Notes: generated by a model not told the origin, from the sequence alone. A stretch of DNA of 64,000 nt from an uncultured Pelagimonas sp. (GCF_947498515.1 NZ_CANMKO010000003.1:124001-188000), one strand, 5' to 3'. Positions 47,867 through 57,644 are shown, counted from the first letter of the stretch. Translations and numbers: made by a program.

Positions 47867-47898
47867 AACAGTGCCCGTGGTCGCCCATGGGCGCTGTT
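47867..47898 (+). terminator. Weak terminator after the MDR gene
   Basis: AACAGTGCCC and GGGCGCTGTT pair with one G-T wobble around a 12-base loop, just after the stop. The following T-run is short. Confidence 0.55.
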
Positions 47899-47940
47899 AC
47901 TTTGGGGGCGGCGTCTTTGTTTGCCGTAAGTCCATCAATT

Positions 47941-47966
47941 TGATCAAGGTTTTTTGACCTTGATCA
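47941..47966. promoter_or_regulatory. Perfect 26-base inverted repeat upstream of AraC gene
   Basis: TGATCAAGGT and ACCTTGATCA flank a 6-base TTTTTG spacer, 74 bases before the AraC start. The symmetry suggests a dimer-binding operator. Confidence 0.65.
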
Positions 47967-48039
47967 TACCGGTACCTAGCGTGATAAGGTTTTGTAGCTT
48001 CAGGCTGCCTAGAAGTTACAAAACAAGGATTGCAAAAAG

Positions 48040-49098
48040 GTGTCGACCAACGCGCAAGCCGTGACTTGTCATATCAAGGAAGGGCGAAAGCCGGTGGTCC
48101 GCAGTGCCCTCATTCGCGCGCCCATTGAATTGTTTCTGTTGGAAAATTCCCGCAACCGCAGCCGATTGAAACGCGAAGTTTCTGGTCTCAAACTGCCAAA
48201 ATTCGCTGAGACACAAATACCAGTCGAAACCTATTATGATGTTTTCGAGCGGGTGGGATTTTTAGGGCAGGGGGACGAGCTTTTTTTGCGGGCTGGGCTA
48301 AACCCTGATCTGTCGTCCATCGGGCTGTTTGGAAAGGCCGTCGCCCTTGCCCCAACGGTTTGGGACGCGGTTGCTACTGCAAAAGATGGGTTTCAGTTCT
48401 GCCTGTCCTCTGCCCAGCAAACCGTTCACTTGCGACGCGGGCGATGCAAAATTGTCGTTGATCCCGGCAAAGGGAGCGGTAGGGGCCATAGTGCCAATGT
48501 TCAGTACATGATTGCGTTGTACACCTACCTGTTGCGGCAAGCCTCCAAATCAGCCGATCTCGATTTACGGCTCACCTATCCGGGGGCAAAAAGCGCCCAT
48601 TTCACCCTCTTTCCTGAGGCAGTTAGCCTCAGGAGTGGGCCAGTCGGTATTATCGAATTCAATGAGGCTGTGCTTCGCAGTTCCATGGACTCTGGCGATA
48701 CCAAACGATGGCTTGTGTCCAAATACTTGGTGCGCGTTTTCAAGGAGAAGAACCTTGAGGTAAGCGAATTGTCTGAATTGGTGAAAGAGATGCAAATTGC
48801 GTCGCTGAAGTCCAGTAATTGCCCCTTCAGTTTGCAGGATGCGGCGGCTCTATTGGACCTTCCGGTTCGCACCGTTCAAGCACACTTAAAAAAGTCAAAA
48901 TCATCATTTGCGGATGTCCGAAACGGCGTTTTACATGACAGGGCGCGTACAGCCTTGCGAAATGGCTTGTCGATTTCGGAAACCAGCGCGCTTTTGGGGT
49001 TCGCTCAACGGCAGAATTTTTCCGAGGCGTTTTCCAAATGGGAGGGGCAGTCTCCTTCGGAGTTTGCCTCGCGCGAACGGACGTCTTTTGCGAACTAG
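48040..49098 (+). CDS. AraC-family regulator with arabinose-type sensor domain
   Basis: 352 residues from a GTG at 48040. The N-terminal half resembles the PF12625-type ligand-binding domain (about residues 30-220) and the C-terminal AraC DNA-binding domain covers about 255-345 (SLQDAAALLDLPVRTVQAHL, and GLSISETSALLGFAQRQNFS). Target and ligand unknown. The upstream inverted repeat could be its own operator. It is convergent with the exported-protease cluster. Confidence 0.9.
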   Translation: MSTNAQAVTCHIKEGRKPVVRSALIRAPIELFLLENSRNRSRLKREVSGLKLPKFAETQIPVETYYDVFERVGFLGQGDELFLRAGLNPDLSSIGLFGKAVALAPTVWDAVATAKDGFQFCLSSAQQTVHLRRGRCKIVVDPGKGSGRGHSANVQYMIALYTYLLRQASKSADLDLRLTYPGAKSAHFTLFPEAVSLRSGPVGIIEFNEAVLRSSMDSGDTKRWLVSKYLVRVFKEKNLEVSELSELVKEMQIASLKSSNCPFSLQDAAALLDLPVRTVQAHLKKSKSSFADVRNGVLHDRARTALRNGLSISETSALLGFAQRQNFSEAFSKWEGQSPSEFASRERTSFAN

Positions 49099-49118
49099 AG
49101 CGATCACACGCTTTTGGG

Positions 49119-50588
49119 CTAATCTATAATTTCAACGCTTTGTGCGACCGATCCTATCGGGGCGGAATCCGTTAAAATTCCCAGAAAACTCTGCGCCTTT
49201 GAGCCGCGCAGAACCGCTCCGTCTATCTTGGCCAAGGTTTGCGTTGGGCTTTGTTCGGGGTGTTCAAACAACAGACATGATACGAGAGTTTGGGAGGGTG
49301 GCCCCATCGCTGGCCAAAACATCCGCGTCCCGTCGGGCAACGGTGGCAAGCTGTCGGGCAAGATCAACGATTGGCCTACAGAAACCCACGGAGAAGCGGC
49401 ATAGGCATTGGGCAAGATCAACGAAAAAACACCAGAGTCGTCCAGTGAAAAACACATAAGCGCACCGGGCGTGTCCGATGTGATGACCAGTTGGATCAGA
49501 CTGTTTGGGCAAGAATTGTGCAGGTCGCTGAAATTGGGGGTTTTACAGGAGATGAAACCACTTGGCGTTCCGCCCAAAACTTGCATGTCCATACCGGCGG
49601 GTCCGGCACCATTTGACCAGCTCTGTAGCTGTTCAAGAAGGGTCTGATCGGTTGCGAAGTTGGGGTCCAAAGACGCACGCAACGCCGGTGGCAGATGTAG
49701 CGCTGACAGAGCAAGCGTGCGGGTTGCCCATAGGTTTTGACCATTCGACAGCCGAAGGATCAATTGAAACTGATCTCGATTGACTAATCGAACCGTACCG
49801 GCAAGGAAAAAGCCGGATTGAGGGGGCGCGCCACGTGTCACAACGGGGGGCGAGGCGTCACGCAACATTGCAGTGACGGACTGCGCCGTGGTTAGCCAAG
49901 CCTCAACGGCCATGTCTGCTAGGCCGCGGCCAAGCGGGGTTTCAATGCCTGACCGTTCATTGACAAAGGGGCCGATGGTTATTTGTGCCCGCGCCGCTGG
50001 CACGGTTTGTTGGAACTCGTTGATCGCTGCGGTAATGGCTTGACGTGGGCTGGCAACCGGCGAACTGGCCGGCGCGTCGATCGCAACATCGCGGGTTTTG
50101 GCCAGTACGCGGCCGTCTTCCAAGGCAACAAGGGTCAAACGCAAGGTGACGTGACCCTCTCCGATGCCGGTCTCTGCCACAAGAACAAATTCCGCCTCTT
50201 GGCGAAGCGTTGCATCAACGGTTTGACGCCAAGCTTCCTGACCCTGACGCCCTTGAACAAGCGCGAGTGTGCTGCGCAAATCGGCGCTTCCGGCAAGGAT
50301 ACGGGGTTTTACGGGCCAATCGGCCACCATGTTTTGCACCACCCGCGCCATGACGGCTTCGATCTGTGCCATGGGAAGGGCGCTTTGCAAGGGGGGCGGT
50401 GGCGCTAAGGCGATGCGGCTTTGAGGGGGCATGTCCTGGGGGCCAACCATATTCGCCAATTGATCGCCAAGACGGGTTTCCGCCGGGATATCAGCCTGAG
50501 AAAAGGCCGCGTCAGGTCGGATAAGCCCAGCACACAGAACAATAATGCAAAGGAGACGGAGGCCGGTTTGTGCAAACCTATGGGGCAT
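49119..50588 (-). CDS. Exported DUF4384-like protein
   Basis: 489 residues. Signal peptide RLLCIIVLCAGLIRPDAAFS at about residues 10-30. The middle (about 75-210) resembles a TolB/CsgG-like N-terminal module (GHVTLRLTLVALEDGRVLAK). The C-terminal half shows a DUF4384-like pattern: LVITSDTPGALMCFSLDDSG, then SVGQSLILPDSLPP. It stops the gene cluster and begins six bases after the caspase-like gene ends. Likely periplasmic or secreted, function unknown. Confidence 0.75.
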   Translation of the reverse strand: MPHRFAQTGLRLLCIIVLCAGLIRPDAAFSQADIPAETRLGDQLANMVGPQDMPPQSRIALAPPPPLQSALPMAQIEAVMARVVQNMVADWPVKPRILAGSADLRSTLALVQGRQGQEAWRQTVDATLRQEAEFVLVAETGIGEGHVTLRLTLVALEDGRVLAKTRDVAIDAPASSPVASPRQAITAAINEFQQTVPAARAQITIGPFVNERSGIETPLGRGLADMAVEAWLTTAQSVTAMLRDASPPVVTRGAPPQSGFFLAGTVRLVNRDQFQLILRLSNGQNLWATRTLALSALHLPPALRASLDPNFATDQTLLEQLQSWSNGAGPAGMDMQVLGGTPSGFISCKTPNFSDLHNSCPNSLIQLVITSDTPGALMCFSLDDSGVFSLILPNAYAASPWVSVGQSLILPDSLPPLPDGTRMFWPAMGPPSQTLVSCLLFEHPEQSPTQTLAKIDGAVLRGSKAQSFLGILTDSAPIGSVAQSVEIID

Positions 50589-50594
50589 GTGTTG

Positions 50595-52466
50595 TCACTC
50601 CGCCTTGGGAATTTCTGCGAGAACCGCGTCCTGACTTCCGGGCATCAGGCTGGGCGATTGACGAAGATCAGCAAGCGCAAGGCCTTTGTCGATATAGTTG
50701 CGCAATTCGCTCAGCAACACGCGACCATCGGCATCTTTGTCCGCTTTGCCGCGCAACCCTTCGAGGGCAAACCAAGAGAAGGCTCCGTGCTGTTTTTCCG
50801 GTAACCAATGGGCAAATTGCGGGCTTTGAAAATCGGTGGCGGTGAGCACCGACACCTTGGCCTTTTCCACCGGGGCGGCAATCGCGACCCCAAAAGCACC
50901 CGAGACACCGGGAACCAAGCTGCCTTGATTGGACAGACCAGAAAAACAGGCATCAAGCAGCACCGTAACACGCTCTACCGGCAGGTCTTCTAGCCGCCGG
51001 ATCAACATATCCAGCGGGTATGCCCCAAAGCCGGGTTCAGCGGCGGGCACATCCACGGGGAGAAGATAGCCAATCGGCAGGCCTTCGTTGCGAAACATCG
51101 GAACGCCATGGCCGGAGTAGAAGACAATGATTTCATCGACAAAGCGGGCGCGGCGATAAAGCTTGCCTTCGGGAAGGTCATCGGTGCCGAAATAACGGGC
51201 CATGCCGATCGACGTAAGATCGGTCTCGACCAATACGTTTTCAGGCACAACACCAAGCATGTCCTGAAACAACGCGGCAAAGGCGTTGGCGTCGTTATGG
51301 GCGTATTCGACTGGTGGGGCTTCGGCATAGGTGCGGTTACCAATTACCAAGACCAGAATATCATCACGCAGCGGCCGTGCGGCGGGCGTTGGCGGGACGG
51401 GTGTAGCAGAAGGGGCAAGGGACGTCGCCGGGGATGCGCGAGGTGTCGGAGCGGCCGCAGCCAAAGAAGTTTCTTTCGGCCAAAGCGAAGAGGGTAAGGA
51501 CCAAAGCCGCGCCGAGCTGTCCCAGCTGCCGGTCAAAACATGACGTCCATCGGGGCTATAGGCCACGGCGTCCACCGCCCCCTCATGACCAGCGAAAGAT
51601 TGCAACGCTTCGCCGCTTTCAGTGTCGCAAATCCAAGCGGTGCTGTTCCAATCTCCTGTTAGGATGGTCTTGCCGTCATGCGAAAAGGCCACCGAGCGCA
51701 CCGAGGTGCCATGACCGGGAAAAAGGCGTTTTTCGACCCCGGTGGAGGTCGACCATAGCCGGGTGGTGCCGTCCCAACTTCCGGTGAGGGCTTGGGTGTT
51801 ATCGGGTCCAAAGGCGACCGCCAACACCGACGCGTCATGACCAGAGAGAACATGCATTTCTTGTCCGGTGGCCGCATCCCATATCCGGGCGGTGGTGTCA
51901 GCGCTGCCGGTTAGGATTTTACTGCCATCGGGACTAAATGCTATGGCGGTCAAGGCGTCTGAATGGCCGCGGAATTCGCGCAAGACACGACGCGATGCCA
52001 CATCCCAAAGATGCGCAACCCCTTGGTTCGTCGCCGCAAGAACATGGCGACCGCTGGGGCTAAAGGCGACGGCGGTGATCCGTTCGTCGGGGCGCGTAAA
52101 CTGGTGCAATTCGGCCCCGGTTTGGCTGTCCCAAAGCCGCATGGTGCCGTCAATACTTCCCGTTAGAATATGCTGCCCATCGGGGCCAAAAGCGACCGAG
52201 GTCACGCGTTCATCATGACCTTCAAAGTTGCGGATCACCTGACCGCTGGCCACATCCCAGAGCTGGGCGCTCCAATCCCAACTGCCGGTCAAAATTTGGG
52301 TTCCATCCGGTGAAAAGGCTACGGATTTCACTGCTCCGGCATGGCCCTGCAATATCCGGGCGTTTGTCTGAACGTCTTGCGCGGACAGCGTGACTGCCGA
52401 CATTATAAAGACGAGGGCCAACAGGCTGGACCCCAAAAAGTTGCTCAAGACGGATCGATTGGTCAT
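50595..52466 (-). CDS. Exported WD40-propeller caspase-like protease
   Basis: 623 residues from the ATG at 52466. Signal peptide at residues 1-29. Seven WD40 repeats span about 38-325, enough for one complete propeller. A Pro/Ala-rich linker (about 330-365) leads to a caspase-fold domain with His453 in FYSGHGVPM and Cys507 in LLDACFSG. A calcium-type EF-hand loop (DKDADGRVLLSE, 576-587) follows. The dyad predicts a cysteine protease of the caspase/metacaspase clan, exported and possibly Ca-dependent. Substrates unknown. Confidence 0.93.
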   Translation of the reverse strand: MTNRSVLSNFLGSSLLALVFIMSAVTLSAQDVQTNARILQGHAGAVKSVAFSPDGTQILTGSWDWSAQLWDVASGQVIRNFEGHDERVTSVAFGPDGQHILTGSIDGTMRLWDSQTGAELHQFTRPDERITAVAFSPSGRHVLAATNQGVAHLWDVASRRVLREFRGHSDALTAIAFSPDGSKILTGSADTTARIWDAATGQEMHVLSGHDASVLAVAFGPDNTQALTGSWDGTTRLWSTSTGVEKRLFPGHGTSVRSVAFSHDGKTILTGDWNSTAWICDTESGEALQSFAGHEGAVDAVAYSPDGRHVLTGSWDSSARLWSLPSSLWPKETSLAAAAPTPRASPATSLAPSATPVPPTPAARPLRDDILVLVIGNRTYAEAPPVEYAHNDANAFAALFQDMLGVVPENVLVETDLTSIGMARYFGTDDLPEGKLYRRARFVDEIIVFYSGHGVPMFRNEGLPIGYLLPVDVPAAEPGFGAYPLDMLIRRLEDLPVERVTVLLDACFSGLSNQGSLVPGVSGAFGVAIAAPVEKAKVSVLTATDFQSPQFAHWLPEKQHGAFSWFALEGLRGKADKDADGRVLLSELRNYIDKGLALADLRQSPSLMPGSQDAVLAEIPKAE

Positions 52467-52522
52467 TGCAGGCACTTTCGAGAAGGGGGCGCGGCCCGGG
52501 TTGGGCCGCACCGTGTGAAGGA

Positions 52523-53251
52523 TCACCAAGTGATGGTGATATTGCCGTCTTTGTCGGTGTTCATACTGCCGGGTAATTCCGGTGTAGGGGCCACCGCAGG
52601 TGGTGCGGCGGGTGCGGATTGAACGGCCTCTGGCGGTTGCTCAGGGGGGGCTTCTGGTGCGGCTTCGGCATTGGCCTCGGGATCATAGGCGGGCGCATAG
52701 CCGCCAACGGGCACAACCAAGGTTACCTCGACACGACGATTGATCGCCGCGGTTGGATCGGCCGGGGATTTCAACCGGCTTTCCCCCCAACCCACCGAAA
52801 TCAGGCGCGCCGGATCAATCGGAAAGTTGTCGATCAGATAACGTCGCACCATATCCGCCCGTCGTTCCGACAGGTTCTGATTGTAACGGGCGTCGCCTCG
52901 TGAATCCGTATGACCAGCAATCAGATAGGTATAGGGGCGCAACTGTTGCGACGCTAAGGCATGGCCTAATGCGGCCAAATCACTGCGGGCGCGTTGGCTG
53001 AGATCGGCGCTGTTGAGCGCAAAGAACACCTCGAGATCGATGCTAACGCTGCGCAACAGATACACGGTTGTGCCGCGAATTTCGGCTGCTTCGGGAACGG
53101 CCGAAGATTCCTGTTGCCCGGCAATGGGGGCCAGTTGTGTTATTAGGTTTTGAACCTCGTCCGACTGCTGGGTCCAGGCCGGAAACCCGGCGGTGCCGAG
53201 GCACAGCGCGAGGGCAACAGCCTTTTTGAAAGTGCGTTTCGCTAGGGTCAT
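52523..53251 (-). CDS. OmpA-family protein
   Basis: 242 residues. A signal peptide is followed by the LITQLAPIAGQ linker. The OmpA C-terminal peptidoglycan-binding domain (about 75-180) has DLEVFFALNSADLSQRAR, LIAGHTDSRG and NLSERRADMVRRYL. A Pro/Ala-rich tail then ends at NITITW. It should sit in the periplasm holding the outer membrane to peptidoglycan. It lies between the protease genes. A paralogue with the same linker is at 58.8-59.7 kb. Confidence 0.93.
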   Translation of the reverse strand: MTLAKRTFKKAVALALCLGTAGFPAWTQQSDEVQNLITQLAPIAGQQESSAVPEAAEIRGTTVYLLRSVSIDLEVFFALNSADLSQRARSDLAALGHALASQQLRPYTYLIAGHTDSRGDARYNQNLSERRADMVRRYLIDNFPIDPARLISVGWGESRLKSPADPTAAINRRVEVTLVVPVGGYAPAYDPEANAEAAPEAPPEQPPEAVQSAPAAPPAVAPTPELPGSMNTDKDGNITITW

Positions 53252-53283
53252 TTGCCTCTCTCCTTATAAAATGTGTCTACGGA

Positions 53284-54228
53284 TCAATTGCTGCGCAAAA
53301 GATCGTTTATGCCGCCCGCCGACAGGCCGGGGGACGGAGGGGATGCTTCAACTTGTGGGGGTGGTGCGACTTGGGGTGCTTTTGTTGGACGATGTTCAAC
53401 AGCGTCTGTCGAGATATCGCGTAGCAAGCCAGATTGGGCCAATATGGCCGAGATCCGGGTGCTTTTGTTGAAACTCGTATCATCATCAGCGGTCATGCCG
53501 CCGCTGTGATGCAGGGCCACAGGGCGCATTTCTCGATCAAAAAGGATCGAGCCAGAGCTCCCCGGTTGCGTGTCACAGCGATGCCGTAGGATTGGGCCGT
53601 CGTCCTGAGACCGTGCAGCAAAACAGCGAAACCGCGTCATCACCTGAGGGCGGCCCAAGGGGTGATGGATCACCATCAAACTGTCGCCGGGATCGACAAG
53701 GGTTTCTTCAAAAACCAAAGGCGTTACGTTTGGTGGAATATCCTGCAGTCGCACCAGACTGAAGTCCAGAAGTTCATGGGTATCAGACGGATCAACCGAC
53801 AGGCGGTAGTGGTTGCTGTCTTCTTTACCCTGTTCGAGGTAGCCAATGAGAATTGAGGCGGCCAGAAGTTCATGACCATCACGACCGGGAATGCAGTGGT
53901 GATTGGTGATGACCCAACCACCCGGCAAAACCGACCCGGTACAGGTGCCAAGACCACGTGTGCCGTCGGGTCCAACACTGAGTAGATCGACCCGGCCAAC
54001 CGCCAAGGCCAATTGACGAATAGGGTCATCTTCGGGCAGTTCGCGGATCGGCTCAAACGCGCCTTTGTTGCTGGCGATATAGGTGCTGGCGTTGCCGGTG
54101 CTTTCGCGCACCAGCAAATCAGTTTGCCCATAATCATCAGCGTCAAAATAGGCCATTTGTGCAGTGGCACCGCCGGATAGCGCCGCCAGAGTGGCCGCCA
54201 AAATTGTCGTTTTCCAATGGGTTGTCAT
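53284..54228 (-). CDS. Exported trypsin-like serine protease
   Basis: 314 residues. Signal peptide ends near residue 23. The catalytic triad is visible: His111 in TNHHC, Asp155 in LLDFSLV and Ser225 in QPGSSGS, with a chymotrypsin-like spacing. No PDZ domain follows; instead a Pro-rich tail of about 45 residues. It is expected to act in the periplasm. Its start lies 14 bases downstream of the large caspase-like gene, so the two are likely co-expressed. Confidence 0.92.
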   Translation of the reverse strand: MTTHWKTTILAATLAALSGGATAQMAYFDADDYGQTDLLVRESTGNASTYIASNKGAFEPIRELPEDDPIRQLALAVGRVDLLSVGPDGTRGLGTCTGSVLPGGWVITNHHCIPGRDGHELLAASILIGYLEQGKEDSNHYRLSVDPSDTHELLDFSLVRLQDIPPNVTPLVFEETLVDPGDSLMVIHHPLGRPQVMTRFRCFAARSQDDGPILRHRCDTQPGSSGSILFDREMRPVALHHSGGMTADDDTSFNKSTRISAILAQSGLLRDISTDAVEHRPTKAPQVAPPPQVEASPPSPGLSAGGINDLLRSN

Positions 54229-54242
54229 GTTCGTTGCTCCCC

Positions 54243-57200
54243 TCAGTTGAACATGCCGGGCACTAGGGTAAAGTCGCGAAACTCCACCTCGACCGGGTCA
54301 TTGCCCCAACTTGTTGCCGTTAGGCCAATGCGGTTGAAATTATCTTTGACACTGCTTTTTAAGGTGCCCAGTTCAGACCAGGTGTTGGTTGCAGGATCGA
54401 AAAAGCGGAACTTGAAGAACGCGCCGAATTTGACGATTTGCAAAATCCCTTCGTCGCCGCCCTCGGGGGCCATAAACGTTCCGGAATTCCCGGCATGTTT
54501 GGCCAGATCACCGGGGTAGGCCGTACAGTCATCCGAGTAGGCCCCGCCGATATTCAGGCCCTTTTGATTGATTGGGCCAAAGGTGATTTGTTTGGTGTCA
54601 CCATGTTCCGCACCGTTCCAAAGCGTAATTCCGGCGGTCGTGCTAGATTTGCGCGGGCCCATCCGATAGCGCACTTGCGCCACCCAAGCGTCGCGCGGTG
54701 GGACAGCCACAGACAGGATCGGTGATTTGTTGCGATCACAGTTCCAGACGCCATTGTGCCCACCGCTGGTTTGCAGGCGCACTGCTGAGCCGCGTATTTC
54801 GTGGACGGAGTTGCCGTCGGGATCGCTCCATTCGAAATCGGCAAAATCTTCTCCGGCAAATGTGACGGGCTCACCAAGGCGCAACTTGGCATAATAAGAT
54901 GGGAACCAGCGATCTGGCTCGGTTTCACCAGCAATGATGCGAAAATTGGAGAAGGTGACATTGACCGGTTCCGAGCCCCAGGTTTTGGCAACCAAACCGA
55001 TCTTGTCAAAAGCGTCTCGCACCGAGGCAAGGGTTGTGCCGACATGTTCCCAATTGCGCTGTTCCGGTGATTTCACAAAGAAGGAAATCTTGTCGCCATC
55101 CCGCGCGATCCGAAGGCGACCGCTGCTGCGATTGTAGTTGATGTTGAACAAACCTGAGCTGCCAAGCTGAGAGCGCAAGTCACTGGCATGGCTTGTACAA
55201 TCGATGGCGTTTGAACCGGCGACACCAAGATCCCCAGTGCCGGACGGCCCAAAATATAGGTTGTGGACGGGCGCATCTTCAAATTCGCCGTTCCAAGCCA
55301 CCAGACCTATGTGGGATTGTCCGATACGGGCCGGAAGGTCGAAATCAACCTCTGCGCTCCAGCGATCTAGTGGCGGCACATCAACCGACAGGATTGGGGC
55401 GGAACTGCGGTCACAGTTCCACATGTCGCGCCCGCCACTGGCTTTGATGGTCACTTGGCTGTCTGTGATCTCGTGGATGGAATCCCCAGCCGGGTCATTC
55501 CATTCAAAATCGGCGAAATCTTCGCCGCGAAAGGTTATCTCGCCGTCGCTGGCAAGTTTGCCAAAATACTGTGGTGTCCAGTGTTCTACATCCGCATGAC
55601 CGGGGATCAGTCGGAAATCGGCAAAAGACGCGACCACGGGTTCCGATCCCCATGTTTTGGTAATCAAGCCGACTTGCGTCAGGTTGTCTTTGCCTTCGAC
55701 CTGCATTGTGCCGACGTGGTGCCAATTGTGCATATGGGGCGATTTAAAATAGAAACTAAGCGTGTCGCCATTGCGCGCCATGCGCAGCCATCCGCGCCCG
55801 CCCGAGTATTCGAGATTAAAGCGACCAGACGTGTCGTCGCGGTTGCGCAGATCGGTGCTGCCGCCTGAGCAATCAGAGCGATAAGAGCCTGAAACTGGGA
55901 GGTTCTTGGTATCTGAGGGCCCAAAGTAAACCGTATGAACAGGAGAGTCTTCGCGCCCATTCCAGAGTGCTAAGCCAACATGGCTTCTACCTATGCGCGC
56001 CGGGAGTTGAAACCAAACCTGAGCTGACCACGTATCAGAGGCCGGGGCAGGGACCGACAAGATCGGGGCAAGACCCCGGTTGCAGTTCCAGATGTCGTGG
56101 CTACCGGGCGCGCGCATGTGAATCCAGTCTTGGTCGATCTTGTATTGGCTGTCGCCTTGCGGGTCGGACAGGGTCCATGCGCTACCGGCGACACGATAGC
56201 CTTGCGGGCCAACGTCACGGGTCGCTGTTTTGTCGGGGCTGTCCAATTCTTCGACAGCTCCTCCGCTACCAAAAAATCCCGCTGGCAGATCACGCCGAGC
56301 CGTGAGTTGAAAGAAATCACTGCTGCCTTCCGAAACGCTGGGGAGCCAATCGCTGTCCTCTTGACCATCTTCGGATTTAGACAGGTTTACACCGCCTTTA
56401 AGGGTAAGAGGCGCGGCATCGGTATCGGCGATGTCGGGCATAAAGGCCGTTTCCTCCGCGTCCGGTGCCACCGGATCTTGCGCGGGCGTTTCGGGGAGTG
56501 CCGGTTGTGCAGCGTCATCAGTTTCCGCGGCGGCGCGTTTGGCGGCCTCTTCGGCTTCGCGTTTGGCCATAATCGTCTCTAGTTCTTCGATCCGCGCGAT
56601 GGCGGCCTTGGCAAAACGACCGGTGGGATAGGCATCCAAATAGGTCTGAACCACGGCCGGGTCTTGGCTAACCACCAGAGTTGTCCAAAGGGTTATTTCC
56701 GCCATGGCTTCGGTGATGTCATCGGGGTTTGTTGCCGGGGAGGTGGCGGCGAAATCATCCAAAGGCACTGTTTGGCGGCCCGGTAAGGCAAAGACAAAAT
56801 CGCCGCGATCATAGTCAGGATCGCGTAGTTTTCCATAGCGCGGGGTTTGTGAATCTTCGGTGTAATTCACCATTGTATCAGAGAGGTACAAGCCCAGTTC
56901 CGTGCCGGTCAGATATCCGTCACCATTGGAATCCGCCTCACTTTCTCCGGCTAGTGCGCGCAAAAACAGGCGGCGAAAAGTCCCGTCATCGCTGACCTGC
57001 TGTTCGGCGTCACCGGACGTCATGAATTGTCGGGTTGGTTGGGTGGTGATGCGGGTGATGGCGGCGGGCACGGCACCGGCGCGGGTGGTGAAAATCGTGC
57101 CGCTAAAGCAGCTATCAAAAATTGCCAAAACATGTTTGGAATCCGCCAGCCGCATCAATCCGCCAAAGTCGCGCATATGGAGCGAACGGACCTTGAATTC

Positions 57201-57644
57201 CGGCACTGTCGGGGCCGGTGCATCGATGGGAACAAGAAAGCCTTCGCCCTTGATGGAATGGCCATGCCCGGCATACCAGAGCAGCAAGCGCGCCTCGGGA
57301 TCGGCCCCTTTGATGGCGAAAAACTCACGTAAGGTATCGCGCAATTGCACGCTGTCGAGGTCTTCGACAAGGGTGACTTCGAAGCCTTGGTCGCTAAGCC
57401 CGGCGGCGATTTCGCGGGCGTCGGCAATGGCATTGGACAGGCTTGGCCAACCATCGGAATAGGCGTCATTGCCGATCACCAAAGCGTAGCTGTTGGTGTA
57501 TAGCTCGACATGTCCTGCGACGGGGGCTGTCGCCTCAGGGGCGGCGCGCAACTCAACCGTGAGGCCGCGCGATTCAGCGTGAACCGTGGTGCCAAGGGTG
57601 AGGGGCAGAAGAAAGGCGGTGCCAAGGGCAAAGGTGCGGAACAT
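54243..57644 (-). CDS. Large exported caspase-like protein with three ConA-like repeats
   Basis: 1,133 residues from the ATG at 57644. Signal peptide at 1-23. The caspase domain spans about 50-290, with His127 (WYAGHGHS) and Cys179 (FDSCFSG). An EF-hand-type loop, DSNGDGYLTGTE (238-249), follows. Then a helical region with a YP-type repeat (TYLDAYPTGRFAKAAIARIE), a disordered acidic linker, and three repeats of about 195 residues each containing a WNC(D/N)R motif. Those repeats look like ConA-type ligand-binding lectin folds. The full architecture is unfamiliar to me. Confidence 0.9.
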   Translation of the reverse strand: MFRTFALGTAFLLPLTLGTTVHAESRGLTVELRAAPEATAPVAGHVELYTNSYALVIGNDAYSDGWPSLSNAIADAREIAAGLSDQGFEVTLVEDLDSVQLRDTLREFFAIKGADPEARLLLWYAGHGHSIKGEGFLVPIDAPAPTVPEFKVRSLHMRDFGGLMRLADSKHVLAIFDSCFSGTIFTTRAGAVPAAITRITTQPTRQFMTSGDAEQQVSDDGTFRRLFLRALAGESEADSNGDGYLTGTELGLYLSDTMVNYTEDSQTPRYGKLRDPDYDRGDFVFALPGRQTVPLDDFAATSPATNPDDITEAMAEITLWTTLVVSQDPAVVQTYLDAYPTGRFAKAAIARIEELETIMAKREAEEAAKRAAAETDDAAQPALPETPAQDPVAPDAEETAFMPDIADTDAAPLTLKGGVNLSKSEDGQEDSDWLPSVSEGSSDFFQLTARRDLPAGFFGSGGAVEELDSPDKTATRDVGPQGYRVAGSAWTLSDPQGDSQYKIDQDWIHMRAPGSHDIWNCNRGLAPILSVPAPASDTWSAQVWFQLPARIGRSHVGLALWNGREDSPVHTVYFGPSDTKNLPVSGSYRSDCSGGSTDLRNRDDTSGRFNLEYSGGRGWLRMARNGDTLSFYFKSPHMHNWHHVGTMQVEGKDNLTQVGLITKTWGSEPVVASFADFRLIPGHADVEHWTPQYFGKLASDGEITFRGEDFADFEWNDPAGDSIHEITDSQVTIKASGGRDMWNCDRSSAPILSVDVPPLDRWSAEVDFDLPARIGQSHIGLVAWNGEFEDAPVHNLYFGPSGTGDLGVAGSNAIDCTSHASDLRSQLGSSGLFNINYNRSSGRLRIARDGDKISFFVKSPEQRNWEHVGTTLASVRDAFDKIGLVAKTWGSEPVNVTFSNFRIIAGETEPDRWFPSYYAKLRLGEPVTFAGEDFADFEWSDPDGNSVHEIRGSAVRLQTSGGHNGVWNCDRNKSPILSVAVPPRDAWVAQVRYRMGPRKSSTTAGITLWNGAEHGDTKQITFGPINQKGLNIGGAYSDDCTAYPGDLAKHAGNSGTFMAPEGGDEGILQIVKFGAFFKFRFFDPATNTWSELGTLKSSVKDNFNRIGLTATSWGNDPVEVEFRDFTLVPGMFN

